This document shows, piece after piece, positions 1 through 12,436 of a stretch of 64,000 bases of DNA (the first letter of the stretch is position 1; every line of letters starts with the position of its first letter). This stretch comes from Casuarina equisetifolia (taxonomy: Eukaryota; Streptophyta; Magnoliopsida; Fagales; Casuarinaceae): NCBI GenBank assembly GCA_028551475.1, contig CM052356.1, positions 12,427,884-12,491,883 on the forward strand. Reading direction: 5' to 3'. Made by a program: the position numbers and the translations under genes. The notes under the pieces were generated by a model. That model searched no databases. It was not told the origin of the DNA and saw only the letters and a list, made by a program, of their open reading frames with translations.

Positions 1-1698
1 TTAGTTAAAAGGTTTGCCCTTCAGAGAGGATAGAAAGAATATAATACATGATAGTATTCTCCCCTTTACTAGTATTAAAAAATTATATGAAAATTATAAG
101 TTTTGAAGTAGGATGCAAACTAGAATAAGAGCACTTTCCACTGCAATATAGGGTGCCTTATTCTTGTTTTTCAGCAAGAGAATATTTATTCATTTAATAG
201 AATGTCACCTTTGATAATCCTAAATCTAAAATTTGTAGAAGCAATCCGAGACATACATATTGGGATTGTTAATTGATTGTGGAGCTGTTAAGGGAGATAT
301 TTTTCTTTCTTGTATTATACGTTGCAATATTTTTCTTGTTCTCTTTGTTAATTTTTCATCTATTTTATGATGGTCCCATAAAGTAGCGTAGGATTAAACT
401 TGTAAAAACAGGAATAGCAGCTTTACATTATTCATTGATACATAAACCATCTTGCCCCTAGGCACTAAAGCTATTTACCATTCTCCCACTAAAACCGTCA
501 CCGATCATCTATGGTCCAAACCAGCGATAATTTTGGCGTCATTGCCACAATCTTTCGTGACCGTTATTACTTCACTATTGCACATGTCCAAGGAGGAAGT
601 TTGGTATCCAAAGCCCTCATTGGGCACGCAAGCTATGGTCTTTGGAGCCAATAGATCCGAACTGTGCTTGCACAAGAAGCGAGACAGTGTTTTTGGACGC
701 AAAATTGCGAGGCCAATCAACAGTTTGAAGCTTGTGCACGGTGGGTGTAATAACTCCAGCTAAGATTAATTGCTCATTTCACATTCTACACTAATTTTCA
801 GCACAAATTAGAAGCTTCATTGCATTTAACAAGTTCATACAACAAGTTAGTAGTAAATGCTACAAATGTTTAATTATACTTCGGTGTTGATCACTATCAT
901 AACTTAAGGGCTAATCCTAAAAAGACCAATTGCAACCTACAAGGCTTTGTGAATTTTGCTGATCCTTGATTGTCTCCACGTCACGAGCCAAACTCTTAAG
1001 CCAATCTCCAGCTAGCCCTAGCTTGTAGTAAAGTGGTTTGACCATGGGAAAACTTGGCTCCCTAGGCGTTGAAAATCTTGTTTCGAGGATGGATAGTGGG
1101 GCTAATATGAAAGGTCTTATGAGAAAGCTTTGACAAAGTTACTAGCATTGGAAGGCTCCATCTTAAGTAAGCAATTAGTAACTTAAGGCTATAGGGAGGA
1201 GACCTATTGAAATATGATGTTTGTGGGCCTTAGATTACTGTAATTTATGCTGCTTAGTTTACGGGCCAAACTTCTTACTCAGGTTAGGCCCATTTTGTTT
1301 CTTCCTTACAATCACAAAAGTGTGATTCCTACCAAATGTGTGCATCTTAATGCATCCTCTCATTTATTCCTCTACAGATTTCTTCATGTATCTTAAGCAA
1401 GGTTGCATCGATGGAAGCCTTCTCCATCAATATTCTAGAGCAACTACGAATGTTACTCATTCGCAGTTCATCTTCTCTATCAAGCTAATCTTGGTTTTTT
1501 GCTGCGTTTTCCTTCAGAGTGTGTTGGCATTACATGTTTGCTTCGGTACATTGGGAGTTCTCTGACCGTGGATCTTAGCCACATGACCCAATCCCCTTGT
1601 ACTTTTTGACACATCCACGTCCATTATACCCGGTTTGTCCCTAGCACACTTCTTTTTCCACTTGAACCTTGGTTTCTCTCTCTGTCTTCAACACAACC
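1..1698. other. No gene recognised; one GC-richer patch
   Basis: AT-rich sequence without a coding pattern I can assign. Positions 452-763 are visibly more GC-balanced than their surroundings and are open on both strands for 70-100 codons, but neither translation matches a family I know. The patch may be a fragment of a former exon or element. The stretch 780-1698 contains only short random-looking open frames. Confidence 0.4.
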
Positions 1699-2277
1699 AT
1701 GGCTGCACCTACTTCCATGAGCCAACAGCAAAGCCATAACCCACACAAAGACCCCTTTTTCCTATCACCCTCATATACTCCAAGCTCTACTTTAACCATT
1801 GAACCACTGAAAGATGATACCAACTACAAGCTCTAGAGTAGTCAAGTTACATTGCCACTGTCCAACAAGAACAAGATGGGATAAGTACATGGTTTGTTTC
1901 CTCATCCAAAAATGGATCTTGACAAGCAAATGCTATGAAACCAATCACACTTTGCTATTCCAAGTTGGTTGGCAAAATCTAGGGAGTGCAAGCTGGTGAT
2001 GTTCATTGTTAAAAAGAAGGATGCCAAGATTACATGGGAAGCATTCAAGGCTCAGTTTGGAGAACTCTCCCACATTTAAAGGTTCAATCTTCACCAACAT
2101 TAATTTGAAAATCTTTTATTTAGTGGTACTATAACTAAATACTATTTTTGTATAAGTGATTTATGGGTAGAAATAGACACTACTGAACTCCCCATTTGGT
2201 GTACTTATGGGAATTACACTTGTAGAGTGAATCATAGGCTAGAAGAAAGGCAGGAGGAACACAACACCGGCTATTAG
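1699..2277 (+). pseudogene. Decayed Ty1/copia gag (UBN2-type) fragment
   Basis: Reading from the ATG at 1699 in one frame gives a recognisable copia Gag pattern: a Ser/Pro-rich start, a DDTNYKL segment followed by the usual tryptophan position (now a stop), a TWEAFKAQFG segment matching the conserved trp-x-x-leu block, and a later segment around LWVEIDTTELP that matches the LWxELD part of copia Gag. At least six in-frame stops show that it is dead. No LTR, primer site or pol sequence adjoins it, so it is an isolated relic. The family call rests on motif order, not on a database search. Confidence 0.6.
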
Positions 2278-2904
2278 GTATCTTTGCCCTTTTAGTGGGA
2301 TTGGGTAACTATCTTTCAACTATTAAAATCTTAAACCTTAAACGTCTAACCTTGTTTATTTTAACAAATTGTGTTAGGGTAAAATCTTTGTTTTTTATTT
2401 TTTATTTTTATTTTCTAAAAAAAAGAAACATCATAACTCATTGTAAACCTATCTTTCCGTACTAAATCCTATGTCATGAATGGTAAAATTGCATCTTCCA
2501 AGAGATAAACTTAGTTTCTTACTTACTCATCATCCCAAAAGAATGCGAGATCCTTTCTCTCACCGCGTTGATGTCTTCTATAGCACATTCGATTTGTTGC
2601 TATGAATCATTCAACTTTCAAAGCTTTTTAACAGCTTTGGCAATGAAATAGACAAGCATAACTTAAGCTCAACAAGATTTACGTATTAAATATTAATTAC
2701 ATTTGACTATAAACCAGTCCAATTCAGCAACGGCATCAAGTTTCCTCCTAAGTCCAAACTTTTTGTGGCAAGCTCTTGCCCGCAAAAGTCAAAACTAGCT
2801 ATAACAATTGCCACGAAGGGACGACTTTCGAAGCAACAACTTTGACAGGACTTTACATCCGTCTAGGTTCTGAATCCTTGGCCGAAGCCGTCCTCCATAA
2901 CCAG
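2278..2904. other. Intergenic, nothing recognised
   Basis: No open frame, repeat arm or RNA-like structure that I can support. It separates the copia gag relic from the XTH fragment. Confidence 0.4.
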
Positions 2905-3021
2905 CTTCTTCCACGACTTTGATGTGAATTACCGGAAAATAAAAATTCTATGAACGTGTCTGATTGATATGCAGATCAAGCTAGTCCTTGGCAACAATAA
3001 TTGGCGGGAAACAGTCAATTA
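2905..3021 (+). pseudogene. Fragment of an XTH first exon
   Basis: Bases 2963-2990 are nearly identical to the end of exon 1 of the intact XTH at 3577-3604 and encode IDMQIKLV followed by LGNN instead of PGNS. Slightly upstream, about 2905-2950, a second frame reads FFHDFDVNYRKIKIL. This resembles the start of mature XTH proteins, where the downstream gene pair has a phenylalanine/tyrosine, aspartate, W-G-D pattern. The two pieces are in different frames with the middle of the exon missing. This is a relic of a duplicated XTH copy, in the same orientation as the intact gene about 450 bp downstream. Confidence 0.7.
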
Positions 3022-3281
3022 AGCTTAACATAATGACCATGTTTCTAGTCCCATCTCCATCTCCCAGATAACAAATTATTTGAATACTAAGAACTTTTAT
3101 TAGTATAGTTTCTTAGCAGACGTTACGCGGAAGGGAAAAGCTTTGTTTATATTACAGACCTGGATCGTGGAAGCCCACTAACCCTTTTCGTTGTTGCCAC
3201 AACCATACAGTTCACAGCTCACTTTCGCTATTTTTAAACGTTCCAGGTCTCTTCTACATATTGTATGCAACTCTTCAGCGC

Positions 3282-3290
3282 TATATAAAT
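3282..3290 (+). promoter_or_regulatory. TATA box of the XTH gene
   Basis: TATATAAAT lies 70 bp upstream of the XTH start codon, at a normal distance for a plant core promoter with a short leader of about 40 nt. Confidence 0.6.
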
Positions 3291-3359
3291 GATACCTGAT
3301 GTATCAAACTCCTACATCATCCCCTCTATCAATTATTCTACAACAGTAAAACATCGAAT

Positions 3360-4406
3360 ATGGGTGTAACTGCTTCAAATGAGTCACTATTGCTGCAAAT
3401 CTCTCTACTCTCTAGCTTTTTGATGGCTGCTTTTGCTGGTCACTTCGGGGATAACTTCCAGTTTACATGGGGAGAAAGTAATTGCAAGATAAACAACAAT
3501 GGAGAACTAACTCTAGCTCTCAACAAAATCTCTGGGTCGACCTTCGAGTCCTATAAGCAGTATCTTTTCGCGAAGATTGATATGCAGATCAAGCTAGTCC
3601 CTGGCAATTCCGCTGGTACCGTCACAGCCTATTACGTAAGTGTCTTGCGCCCTACATTTGTGCTTTGAGAAAATTTCGTCAGACAAGAGACTTATTATTT
3701 TGTTTATATCTACTCCAGCTATCCTCACAAGGGCCTTACCATGATGAGATAGACTTTGAATTCCTGGGAAACCTAAGCGGTGATCCTTATATCCTTCACA
3801 CAAATGTCTTCTGTGAAGGCAAGGGCAACAGAGAGAAGCAATTCTACCTGTGGTTTGATCCCACTGCTGACTACCACACCTACACCATATTGTGGAATCC
3901 CCTGCGCATTATGTAAGAACCCATATCCTGCAAGCCTACGTTATGCAACTGAATTTGTTAATTGCTTATTAATTTTCATTTCTGTTTGGTTTTTCCGATG
4001 TAGCTTTTTAGTGGATGGTATTCCCATCAGAGAGTTCAAGAACCTGGAGTCCAGGGGCATCCCATTCCCCAAATATCAGCCAATGAAACTGTACTCTAGT
4101 CTTTGGAATGCTGATGACTGGGCAACAAGGGGGGGACTTGTTAAAATAGATTGGACTCAAGCACCCTTCATTGCTTCGTACAGGAATTTCGACGACAGCA
4201 ACGCTTGTGTTTCGTACTGGGGTACCATAACTTCATGCAATTCACCGAATCCTAGCTCCAAAATCGGTGGCTGGTACTGGGAAACTCTTGGTAACAGTGA
4301 CCAGGGGAAGCTGCAATGGGTTCAGGAGAATCACATGATCTATGATTACTGCAAAGACACAAAGCGTTTTCCTCAGGGGTTACCACTGGAATGTTACGTT
4401 GCGTGA
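3360..4406 (+). CDS. Xyloglucan endotransglucosylase/hydrolase (XTH), 3 exons
   Basis: Apparently intact GH16 family cell-wall enzyme that cuts and rejoins xyloglucan chains in the apoplast during wall loosening and reinforcement. Exons are 3360-3635, 3719-3912 and 4004-4406, with GT/AG junctions and phases fitting the XTH pattern, giving 290 residues, the usual family length. Residues 1-26 form a hydrophobic signal peptide. The catalytic motif [10 protein letters not shown] is at residues 100-109, followed at once by the N-glycosylation site NLSG (110-113) typical of group I/II enzymes. The C-terminal XET_C region (about 230-290) keeps four cysteines and ends in [15 protein letters not shown]. 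The start is the only ATG giving a signal peptide, and it sits 70 bp below a TATA box. The subgroup and the individual member cannot be fixed without a phylogeny. Confidence 0.95.
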
Positions 4407-4506
4407 TAGCCAACTGGATGAAACCTATTATCAATTTTTTCCTTGTAATTCTGTGGTCTGAGTAATTCTTTTTCCTTTTGTAACATCTTTGTTGTTTGAG
4501 CGATGT

Positions 4507-4512
4507 AATAAA
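4507..4512 (+). terminator. Likely polyadenylation signal of the XTH gene
   Basis: AATAAA about 100 bp after the stop codon, within T-rich sequence including TTTGTTG tracts, as expected for a plant 3' end. Confidence 0.5.
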
Positions 4513-4693
4513 TTTGTTGTCTCGGATGTGTGTGCTATGAAAGAGGTTTAGTTATCCATGTATTGCGATTGGCTGGAAATGAAGACAAAGTTCACCTCCA
4601 CAGCACATTTATGTTAAAGATTTTTCCCCTCTCTTCTAATTAACTTATTAAAAAAAAAATTCCGAATCTCAACAGCTCAATGATATATTGAGA

Positions 4694-5348
4694 TTGATGC
4701 AGGAGCAACTATGCTAACCCACATTAACAGCCCAATCCATATTTTGATTGTCTTAGCAAGAAAATGTTTGGGCAATAATGTGATCCAACGGGTCTAAAAA
4801 GCCCTAACTTAAAGGGCATCCTAGAGATTTTTTAAAAATTTTGAAAATATAAAGTATGAGAAATGTAAAGATTGGAAAATAAATTACTAAAATTGCAAAG
4901 TAAAAGTATAAAATTTAGAAGACAAAGTTGGATAAAACAAAATTTTTTTTTATCCTACAACTGAAATAATACTCTCTTTAAATAGACAACTAAATCTAGT
5001 CCTAGAAGGATCAGGAATCCTTAAAACCTAATTTTGGTAGAATTCAAAATCCTTAAAATCATGAAAATTAAAACTTAATCAAATCGAGATTTTAACAAAT
5101 TAGGAATAGGATCCTAACAAATTAAGAATCTTAACAAATAAAGAAATCCTAGATAATTAAAAATCTTAACAATTTAGAAATCTAAAACAACAGTTATGGA
5201 GTCTTAAACATATCAAACTTCCTAAAGAATCTTTAGGATATCCTTTAAGTTTGGGCTTCTTAGACCCATTGAATCACGTTGTGGCCTAAACATGTTTTTG
5301 CTAAGACAATCAAAATATGGGTTGGGCTGTTAGCTGCTCTTGCATCAA
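4694..5348. mobile_element. 655-bp non-autonomous element with long terminal inverted repeats
   Basis: The left arm (4694-4832) and right arm (5224-5348) are inverted copies. Both begin TTGATGCA(G/A)GAGCA and share blocks such as TTTTGATTGTCTTAGCA and the tract around GGGTCTAA(A/G)AAGCCC. Identity is roughly 80-85 percent by eye. The interior is AT-rich and noncoding. No convincing target duplication flanks the arms. A relative with one arm and the adjoining interior lies at 19832-20224. The structure fits a MITE or Mutator-like non-autonomous transposon, or two LTR-like copies in inverted order. Confidence 0.6.
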
Positions 5349-8300
5349 AATAAGTGGCAAGGTTCAAGCTTTCTTTTTTTTTTTCCCCTAATAAATCTTC
5401 TAAATTCCTTTACCTTCATCCTTTTTTTAAAAAAAAGAAAAAATTATTGAAGAAAAAAATTATATATAAAGAATATAACATACAAATATATTAATAATAT
5501 AACACACATATTAAATTTCAATACATCCTTTTACCTCAAATGTAAGTAAATATTTCATACAAAAACTTAATTCACGGGTTTAGAGATGTCTTACTTCAAA
5601 TTTAAGTTCATATGAATAAAAATAATTTTATGTATAAGAATACAATATGTTAATTTATTAACAATATGGTGCATTCACCTTATTTCAACAATTCATTAAA
5701 ATTCAGGATTGAGAGAAAACGTGAAGTTTTTGGCAATAAATGAAGATGTCAGCTTCCGATACCCACAAACTGGTGAAAAGACAAACTGTCCCAATCAGCA
5801 TCGTTTGCTCGAGTTGGCTAGAAAAAATATTTGTTGACTGAATTGTTTTTTTAATAGCCCACTAAGCCGGGCTTTAACTTAACTAAGGCTTGTTTACTGC
5901 CAAGTTTTCCGGAAATCTTTATTGAACATCCAAGATTATATATATATTGATTAATAATTCATACACTTTCTATTTGTTGAAAAGGCCATTCATTGAAAAG
6001 ATGATAATTATACTTAACCATGTATAGGACACCATCAAAAACGCCCATGTTGCCATTGAGAAAGTTAATATAAGACATCAAATTTCAGACTGTGAAGCCT
6101 GAATTATAACTAGAAAGTTATAGTCCGTAAATGCTCCTATTTCTTTTGTCAGTTTCCCCACTCATCAGCTCTACTTTTTGGATTTCTGTAGTCAATTAAA
6201 AAACGGAACTACGATATATATTTTAGTTCCATATTTAATATCATTGACTACTACAACTATTAGTTATTGAAGAGATTAATTAAAAGAAATAAAATGTATT
6301 TTATTAATTTCCAGTTCTGAACAGATCTCTTCCTTTTTTTTTTTTTTATCTATAGATAAGAGATTTTCCTTTTCTTTTTAATATTATTATAAACACTCAC
6401 ACACCTACCCAAACATTTTTAGGGTGTTGAACTTGAGTCCAGGAGACCTTAGGCAATACTTACTCACCATTGAGTTTGGCACTTATAGACTATGAGAAAG
6501 TTTGTTTAGAGAATAAATAGTAAACTATAAAATAAATAAGGTTTGATTTTGACAATTAAATGTTTTTCCCATCAAACTTCAAAGATAATTGGGCAAAACA
6601 CATCTTTGATGTCACGAACAAAAGAATTTTCATTCAGCACCTCATCTCGTTAAATAGTACAATAAAAAGGAAAAAATTTTCAAGTAATTAAATCAAAGAT
6701 TTAGATTCATAAAGTAAAAAAGGACTAATGAAAACAATACCATGAGAAATAAAAAAGCACAAGAAAAAATAGGATTTTGAAAAGAATTATAGGAGAGCTC
6801 CATTCGTTCTAAGGAGACAAATTGGTACTCCATTGTCAATGTTAATTAAAGAAAAAATTGACAGACAATATTAAATCAAATAAATACTAAAAAAAAACAA
6901 TATTGGAATTTCATTTAGAATAGTATTTGTTATAGGCAAGCAGTAGTGGTCATTACTCATTGTTGAGGATAAAATTTCACATAGAAAAATGTAATTCTTA
7001 GTTAATTGAATATTTTTTCCTTGTAATCATAAGATATCTTTTATATTGAATTTTAAGCTTTCTTATATGATATGAAAATAGGTTGATAACGAGGAGGAAA
7101 ATGATTTAGATGATTTTTCGTAAAATGTCTTCCAAGTTAGTTCCTTTTTTTTTTTTTGGTAATCTTTCTTTTGAAAAATAGAGTTGTCCCGGTCTTCTTC
7201 AAAAAGAATCGTTATCTTATTTTCGTATTGCTTTCATGAACGTTTAAGAGATGACATTAACAGAATAGTACAAAGGAATACACAGATTCTTAATAGAAAA
7301 AGAGCTAGTTGCAGTACTTTCTTTTTCTGGTTTGCTATCGTGTGCACCGTCGTGGACAAAGAAGTGGGATTTTCTTTCTGACAGCGGGTCACGTGCAAGG
7401 CTCATGGTTTCACTTAATACCTTGGGCTTGCATGGATGATGCAATGAGTAAACCTCTAACCCAACCAAAAAATCTAGACCAGCAAGTTTTCAACCCAATA
7501 CATGAGAAAATAAGGATTTTATTCCCAAATGTTTAGCCATTCATAATATTATTTGATAGAATAATATTATAGATAACAAAGTCTTACATTAGTTTTCTTT
7601 TTGGCACAATGTTTTATATGTAAAATCCTTTTGAAAGACTTTACCTTTTGTCAAAAGTTACAATAATATAAAGAATTACACATATTCCTAACACTTTGAT
7701 TACATCTAGGATTGAGATGTCTCTTACACTATAATGGGAAGAACTGATGAGCTAGAGCTTTTGATTTCAAACACAAAGCTAACTGTTTTGCTTTGTTTTT
7801 CGGTGGTGTCGCAGAATATCGCAGCTTGCGGTTTCTCTCGAAAATGAATCACAAAGCTCACACTTCGCTCTCATCTCAAGAAGGAAGCTCACGGATTGAT
7901 TGTTCCTATCATTCACTGAAATACTGTTCACAGTCCTGCTCACACCGATTGCCATTGATTGAGTGATTTTTTAGCTGCATCGTAATCCATGCGTTATTTG
8001 ATGCATCTAATTTGGTCGCACATGCTTGATTGATATCACATGCTATAGATCATTTTGTGAACTGTTCTTGAAAGCCCTAAACCAAAATTTGGGGGTCTCT
8101 TTTTTTTTTTTTTTTTTTTTTGTATTTAGCACCCACATTGTAGTTATAAATTATTTGGTGTTGATACTATAGATTAAAGTATGATTCATAACTCCTAAAG
8201 ATAAGTGATTGAAATTTTGATCTTATACCATCTCTAGAGGTTATATTTTGTGATATATTGTAGAGTTTTCTAACTTGCAACATACTTTAAGTGCTAAAAG

Positions 8301-9119
8301 AATCACACATCTTGTTATTCTTGATTGCTATTTGAATTGCTTAAATTATTTGGCACAAAGATTGGTCTGATTTATATGTTCTATGAACTTTTTATAAACT
8401 TTTTTAAGAACATATATGTGTTGACGTATGTGCAACAAAATTAAATTAAAATTCTTGTGGCTATGGTGTGAGAAAGAGCAATAGTTGAAGAGAACTTTTG
8501 CCATTTACGTATTACCTCCAGCCAGATTGTACTTATTACACACCTTGTGTATTTAGCTTGTTGATAGAGGGGTAAAAGCTCAATTTGTAAATTGCTCGTA
8601 TTCCCTTTATTGGTTGGAAAGAGAAAACTATTTGTAAAAGCTGGGTTTTAAGTTGAGTTGACCTATGTGTCACAAATTGTGTAGCTTTTTGATGTAGGGT
8701 TCCTCGGGTTGTAAGGGATTAGTGTGTAGTGTGTATCATTGTATAAAACTAAGTTGTTATTAAGAAAAGGGTGGACAAAGACCCAAGATAAATTGAACCA
8801 CTCTTTTTTAACCTTTTTTTATTAAATATCTATACACATATTTGGTATCAAACTTAAGACTAAAAGATTTTAATTAGTACCTCTTTTCAACTAAACACTT
8901 GTCAACATCAAACAATTTTTATGGCAATCAATGCATAGATTACTCTTTCTCTCTCCCTTATTCTTTACTTTAAGTTTTATTATTTGTTACGCTACTTTTT
9001 TTCTACTATGTATGAATTAATTTACAATCTTAACCACAAGTAATTTGTGCCTAATTGAAAATAAAAGAAAATTAAATAGAAATCCCTTAACTTAACTCAA
9101 TTCCCCTTCTTAGGTTGCT
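5349..9119. other. Intergenic, AT-rich; no gene recognised
   Basis: Short open frames here look random. A pure T run of about 22 bases lies near 8100-8121, and another T-rich tract near 7147-7158. The segment 7590-7700 (TTTGGCACAATG, then TTTATATGTAAAAT, then CATATTCCTA) shares its order of words with 22150-22250, which suggests two decayed copies of one repeat. The region 8640-8790 has a TATA-like TATAAAAC and a LTR-like flavour, but I could not find a partner. Confidence 0.35.
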
Positions 9120-10500
9120 ATAAACCTTACAAGAATGAATGGTCATTTCATGAGCTACAAAGGGAAAAAAATTCCTAACAATCAAGCTTCTTTTGTTGGA
9201 TGAAGCCTTTAGTAATAAGATTGGCTTTGTAGCATTCAACAATTTCGTTGGCTTGATATTTTATTTTGTAAAGCCATTAACATCTAATGGGCTTGTGAAG
9301 AGAGCAAAGTAACAACTCCCCCATTCTTGTTATCGTAGAGTCTTAAGTTCTTCCCCCATAACAAGTTATCTTGGGTCATTGGAGGGCTCAACATACGTCT
9401 CAGGCTCATGGCCCATAAAAATTTGACTAATGCAACATTTGGAGCATAAGAAAGCCTAAGAAAGCTAACATAGTTGGATGTGGGGTAGGCAATACCTATG
9501 AGAAGAGTAAAATAGACATAGTTTTCAGTCCAAGTAGGAGGCCTTGCGGATCTAGTGGAGCAAAGTGGAAAAATCTCAATGGAAGGAGGCCGAGTAAGAT
9601 CCAAAGTTGGAACTGCATCTGTAGGTAAATTTGGCACCTGCGGTTGACTTGTCTCAATTGGGCCTAGACGAGAATGAGGCCCAAGTGTATTATTCGATGG
9701 TTGTGATGGTGCAACTTTAGGGTCATGCAATTGGGATGAAATTAACAACGAAGGTGTGGCATCATTAGGTAAAAGGGAGCGAGCTAGGCCAATGATGCGT
9801 CTGGCAAAAAAATTTGAAAAAGAAAAATTTCTTCATGAAAAGTTACATCCCTACTTACATAGAACTTATTATCCATAAGTATAAATATGTTATAGGCCTT
9901 TTGAAATGTTGAGTATCACATGAAGTTGAACTTCGTGGCTTGTGGCTTAAACTTATGTTGCAACCAAAAGGGAGTGACATAACAAAGAGATCCCAATACT
10001 TGTAGATAATTATTGTTGGAAATCCATCAAAAGAGAAGTTCATAAAGGGTCCATCTTTCCAATACATGGCTTGGCATGCAATTGATCAAATAGGCTAAAA
10101 TGATCATACAATTTCTCCAAAAAGATTATTGGATATAAGCTTGGTGTTAAAGGCCCTAGCTATTTTTAAAAGGTGGTTGTACTTTCATTTAACAACTTTA
10201 TTTTGTTAGGAGTGTAAGGACATAAACTTCCATGAATAATAAATACCATGAGCTGCAAAAGATAAATAACATTCATGATTGTAAAATTTATGGGCATTAT
10301 CAAATCACATATGTTGAATGGAGGCATGGAATTAGGTTTTGAACATGGAATAAAACTTTGTGATGTGGGCAAGGCTTGGGCCTTAAATTCTATGAGAAAA
10401 TCTAAATTCCATAAGAAAAGTCATCATCAATGGTTAAAGTATCTAGATCCATCTTGATGGTGGGTGTTATACGGCCCTCTAAATGTCTAGATGGACTATG
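9120..10500 (-). pseudogene. Ty1/copia pol relic (integrase to early RT)
   Basis: On the minus strand, from 10500 downward, I can read integrase segments in order: VHLDI, then SFIP...PNSMPPFNICDLIMP (the position of the IRSDNA block), then YTPNKIKLLNES (YTPQQNG block), then FGSLCY-like and DNKFYVSRDVTFHEEIF. These are followed by the spacer before RT (STRSARPPTW, YPTSNYVSFLRLS at 9380-9590) and a decayed KYKARL-like RT block near 9150-9280. Stops and frame changes are frequent. This is an old element with no LTRs in view; right-hand limits are set by the last readable motif. Confidence 0.75.
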
Positions 10501-11762
10501 GTAAAAAAGGACAGATAATGTGAGTTACTATTTGGCAAGTGGTTATACGGGACATTTTGGAAAAGGAAATATTACATTACAAAAGGAGAACATCTTATTA
10601 TTATTTTTGCAAAAATTACAAGGAGAAATTTTATTAGAAATAAAAGGTAATTCAGCAGGAATTAGATGCCAATAATATGTTCTGTTGTCAGCTTTATCCC
10701 GACCAATCAGTTTACCAACCAGTAAGTCCTAAAAGAGGCAAAAAAGATGAAAAGTAAAATCCAACATTTATTTTCCTAATATAGAGTTATTCTTCTAAAT
10801 ATATTGCAACCCGAATATAACAAAGTAGGATCTCCAACACATACTAATACATGATTTTGAAAGCAGGTAACAGAACCGACCAATTTACAACGCAAGTCGT
10901 ATCGTTTCTGCGCAACTTTATCCAAATTCAACCGCTTGAAAAGACTACTGTAGTGCTCATTGTAGAGAAAACCGCAATGGGACGCCAACCGCACAAGCCA
11001 ACAAATCAAGCAATCGATGAATACAAAAGATGATGGTTCGGGCATAGAAGACAATACATGCATTTTCTATCAAAAGCACCCTCCTTTTGACTACTAGTTT
11101 TCCTCTCCACAAAACTACATGGAGTCGTCTTCCGAAAACATAATAACCATGCCCTATATTAAAATGGTGTCATCTAAGGATGGAAAAAAATTATAAACCA
11201 AGTAATGCTTAAAAAACCCATGTCCAGGGTTTAAGTCTGTCCCTCCCTCAATAAATCCCTTAATCTCATCCCCCATCCCAATAAAAAAGAAAAAAAAACG
11301 GGCAGTGCTTAAAACGAGTTTGTTCACAAGGAAATTACAGGGAATACCTCTTGGCCTCTAAAATAGTTGTGGATCGGGCAAAGGCCAAATTTTGTCGACT
11401 GAATGTTACAAAAACGCTAATACTCATAATCCTAATTCACTTCATACGCAAAGAGAAAATCATATCAGAGCAAATTAAGTATTCTCAATAAGTCGTTCAC
11501 TCTTTCAAAACTGAAGAAAAGATCTGTTCAGCAAAAAGTATTGCGAGAAAAAATAGATTTTCAAAACAATTTTTGATCAAGATTTGACCATTGGTCATAA
11601 GAAAAAAGAAGTGAAAGCATTTTTGTTCAAAGAGTTGCTAAAATAATGTCAGCCCTTTATTTAAATTTTATGCAAGTTTTTTTTTCCTGATGAGATTTTT
11701 CCTTGATGAATTAAAGTATCAATTAATTACATGAATTAAGACTTTCAAAATTTTATCCATAA
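10501..11762. other. Intergenic, nothing assigned
   Basis: Contains only short open frames on both strands with no recognised domain. The stretch 10780-11063 is open on both strands, but neither translation resembles a known protein. Confidence 0.35.
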
Positions 11763-11861
11763 GTGCCTAGCTTAGTTGGTAGCTAGTGCTATCTAGAACC
11801 AAAAAGTTCCAATATAGAACCTCCCCTTTACTTACCCAAAAAAAAAAGAAGAAAAAAAAAA
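11763..11861 (+). mobile_element. Possible tRNA-derived SINE remnant
   Basis: GCCTAGCTTAGTTGGTAGC resembles a pol III A box of tRNA origin. About 35 bp on, AGTTCCAATATAGAACC is a weak B-box-like segment, and the unit ends in an A-rich tail (11836-11861). The B box deviates from GGTTCGANNCC, so this is tentative. Confidence 0.35.
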
Positions 11862-11896
11862 GACTTCCAAGATTCCATCACCAAAACATACGCTGA

Positions 11897-12066
11897 GAAA
11901 TAACCTAAGCTAGCGATCTTATTTTTATTTGTCCTAGTCCGGGAAGGAAAAAATTATTAATTAAAAATAATCTCAATGACCGAAATAACATAAGCTAGCG
12001 ATCTTATTTTTATTGATCCTAATTTAGGAGGGAACAAATTATTAATTGAAATTAATCTCAACCTTG
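11897..12066 (+). repeat. Two-copy tandem duplication, period 85 bp
   Basis: Copies 11897-11981 and 11982-12066 share GAAATAAC(C/A)TAAGCTAGCG, ATCTTATTTTTATT and AATTATTAATT blocks with about 85 percent identity by eye. The duplication ends about 370 bp upstream of the response-regulator start codon, so it could lie in its promoter or 5' leader. Confidence 0.75.
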
Positions 12067-12436
12067 GCGTGTTCTCCTACGTGTTTATGTTCTGTAGGTA
12101 CTTAAGGCGCTCTAGCAGGCTTGAACCTCTCTCTAGTTTCTCGGAAGCTTTCTTCAATGGTATAAACTCATTAATGCTTCTCTATTCTTTCCCTATTAGG
12201 ACTTCATTCATTATATTTTCCTCAATTATGGGATCTTCTCACCCTTACCTTTCACCGACTTCGGGTGCCTCGTAGACATGGTTTTACCCTTGTCTACGCA
12301 TCCTTCATCCGTCGCCTTCGTCAAGCCACCGGAGATGAACTGCGATAGGGTTGGAGACGCTCTTTAGTTTGTTCTTCTAGGATTCATCGTTACAGCAAAC
12401 TTTTCTGAATATTAGTGCAGCTTCTAGATTATAAGC

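Noticed and set aside
9284-9748. 154-codon frame as a separate host gene
   Set aside because: Its second half matches the linker between copia integrase and RT, and it sits in order after integrase motifs.
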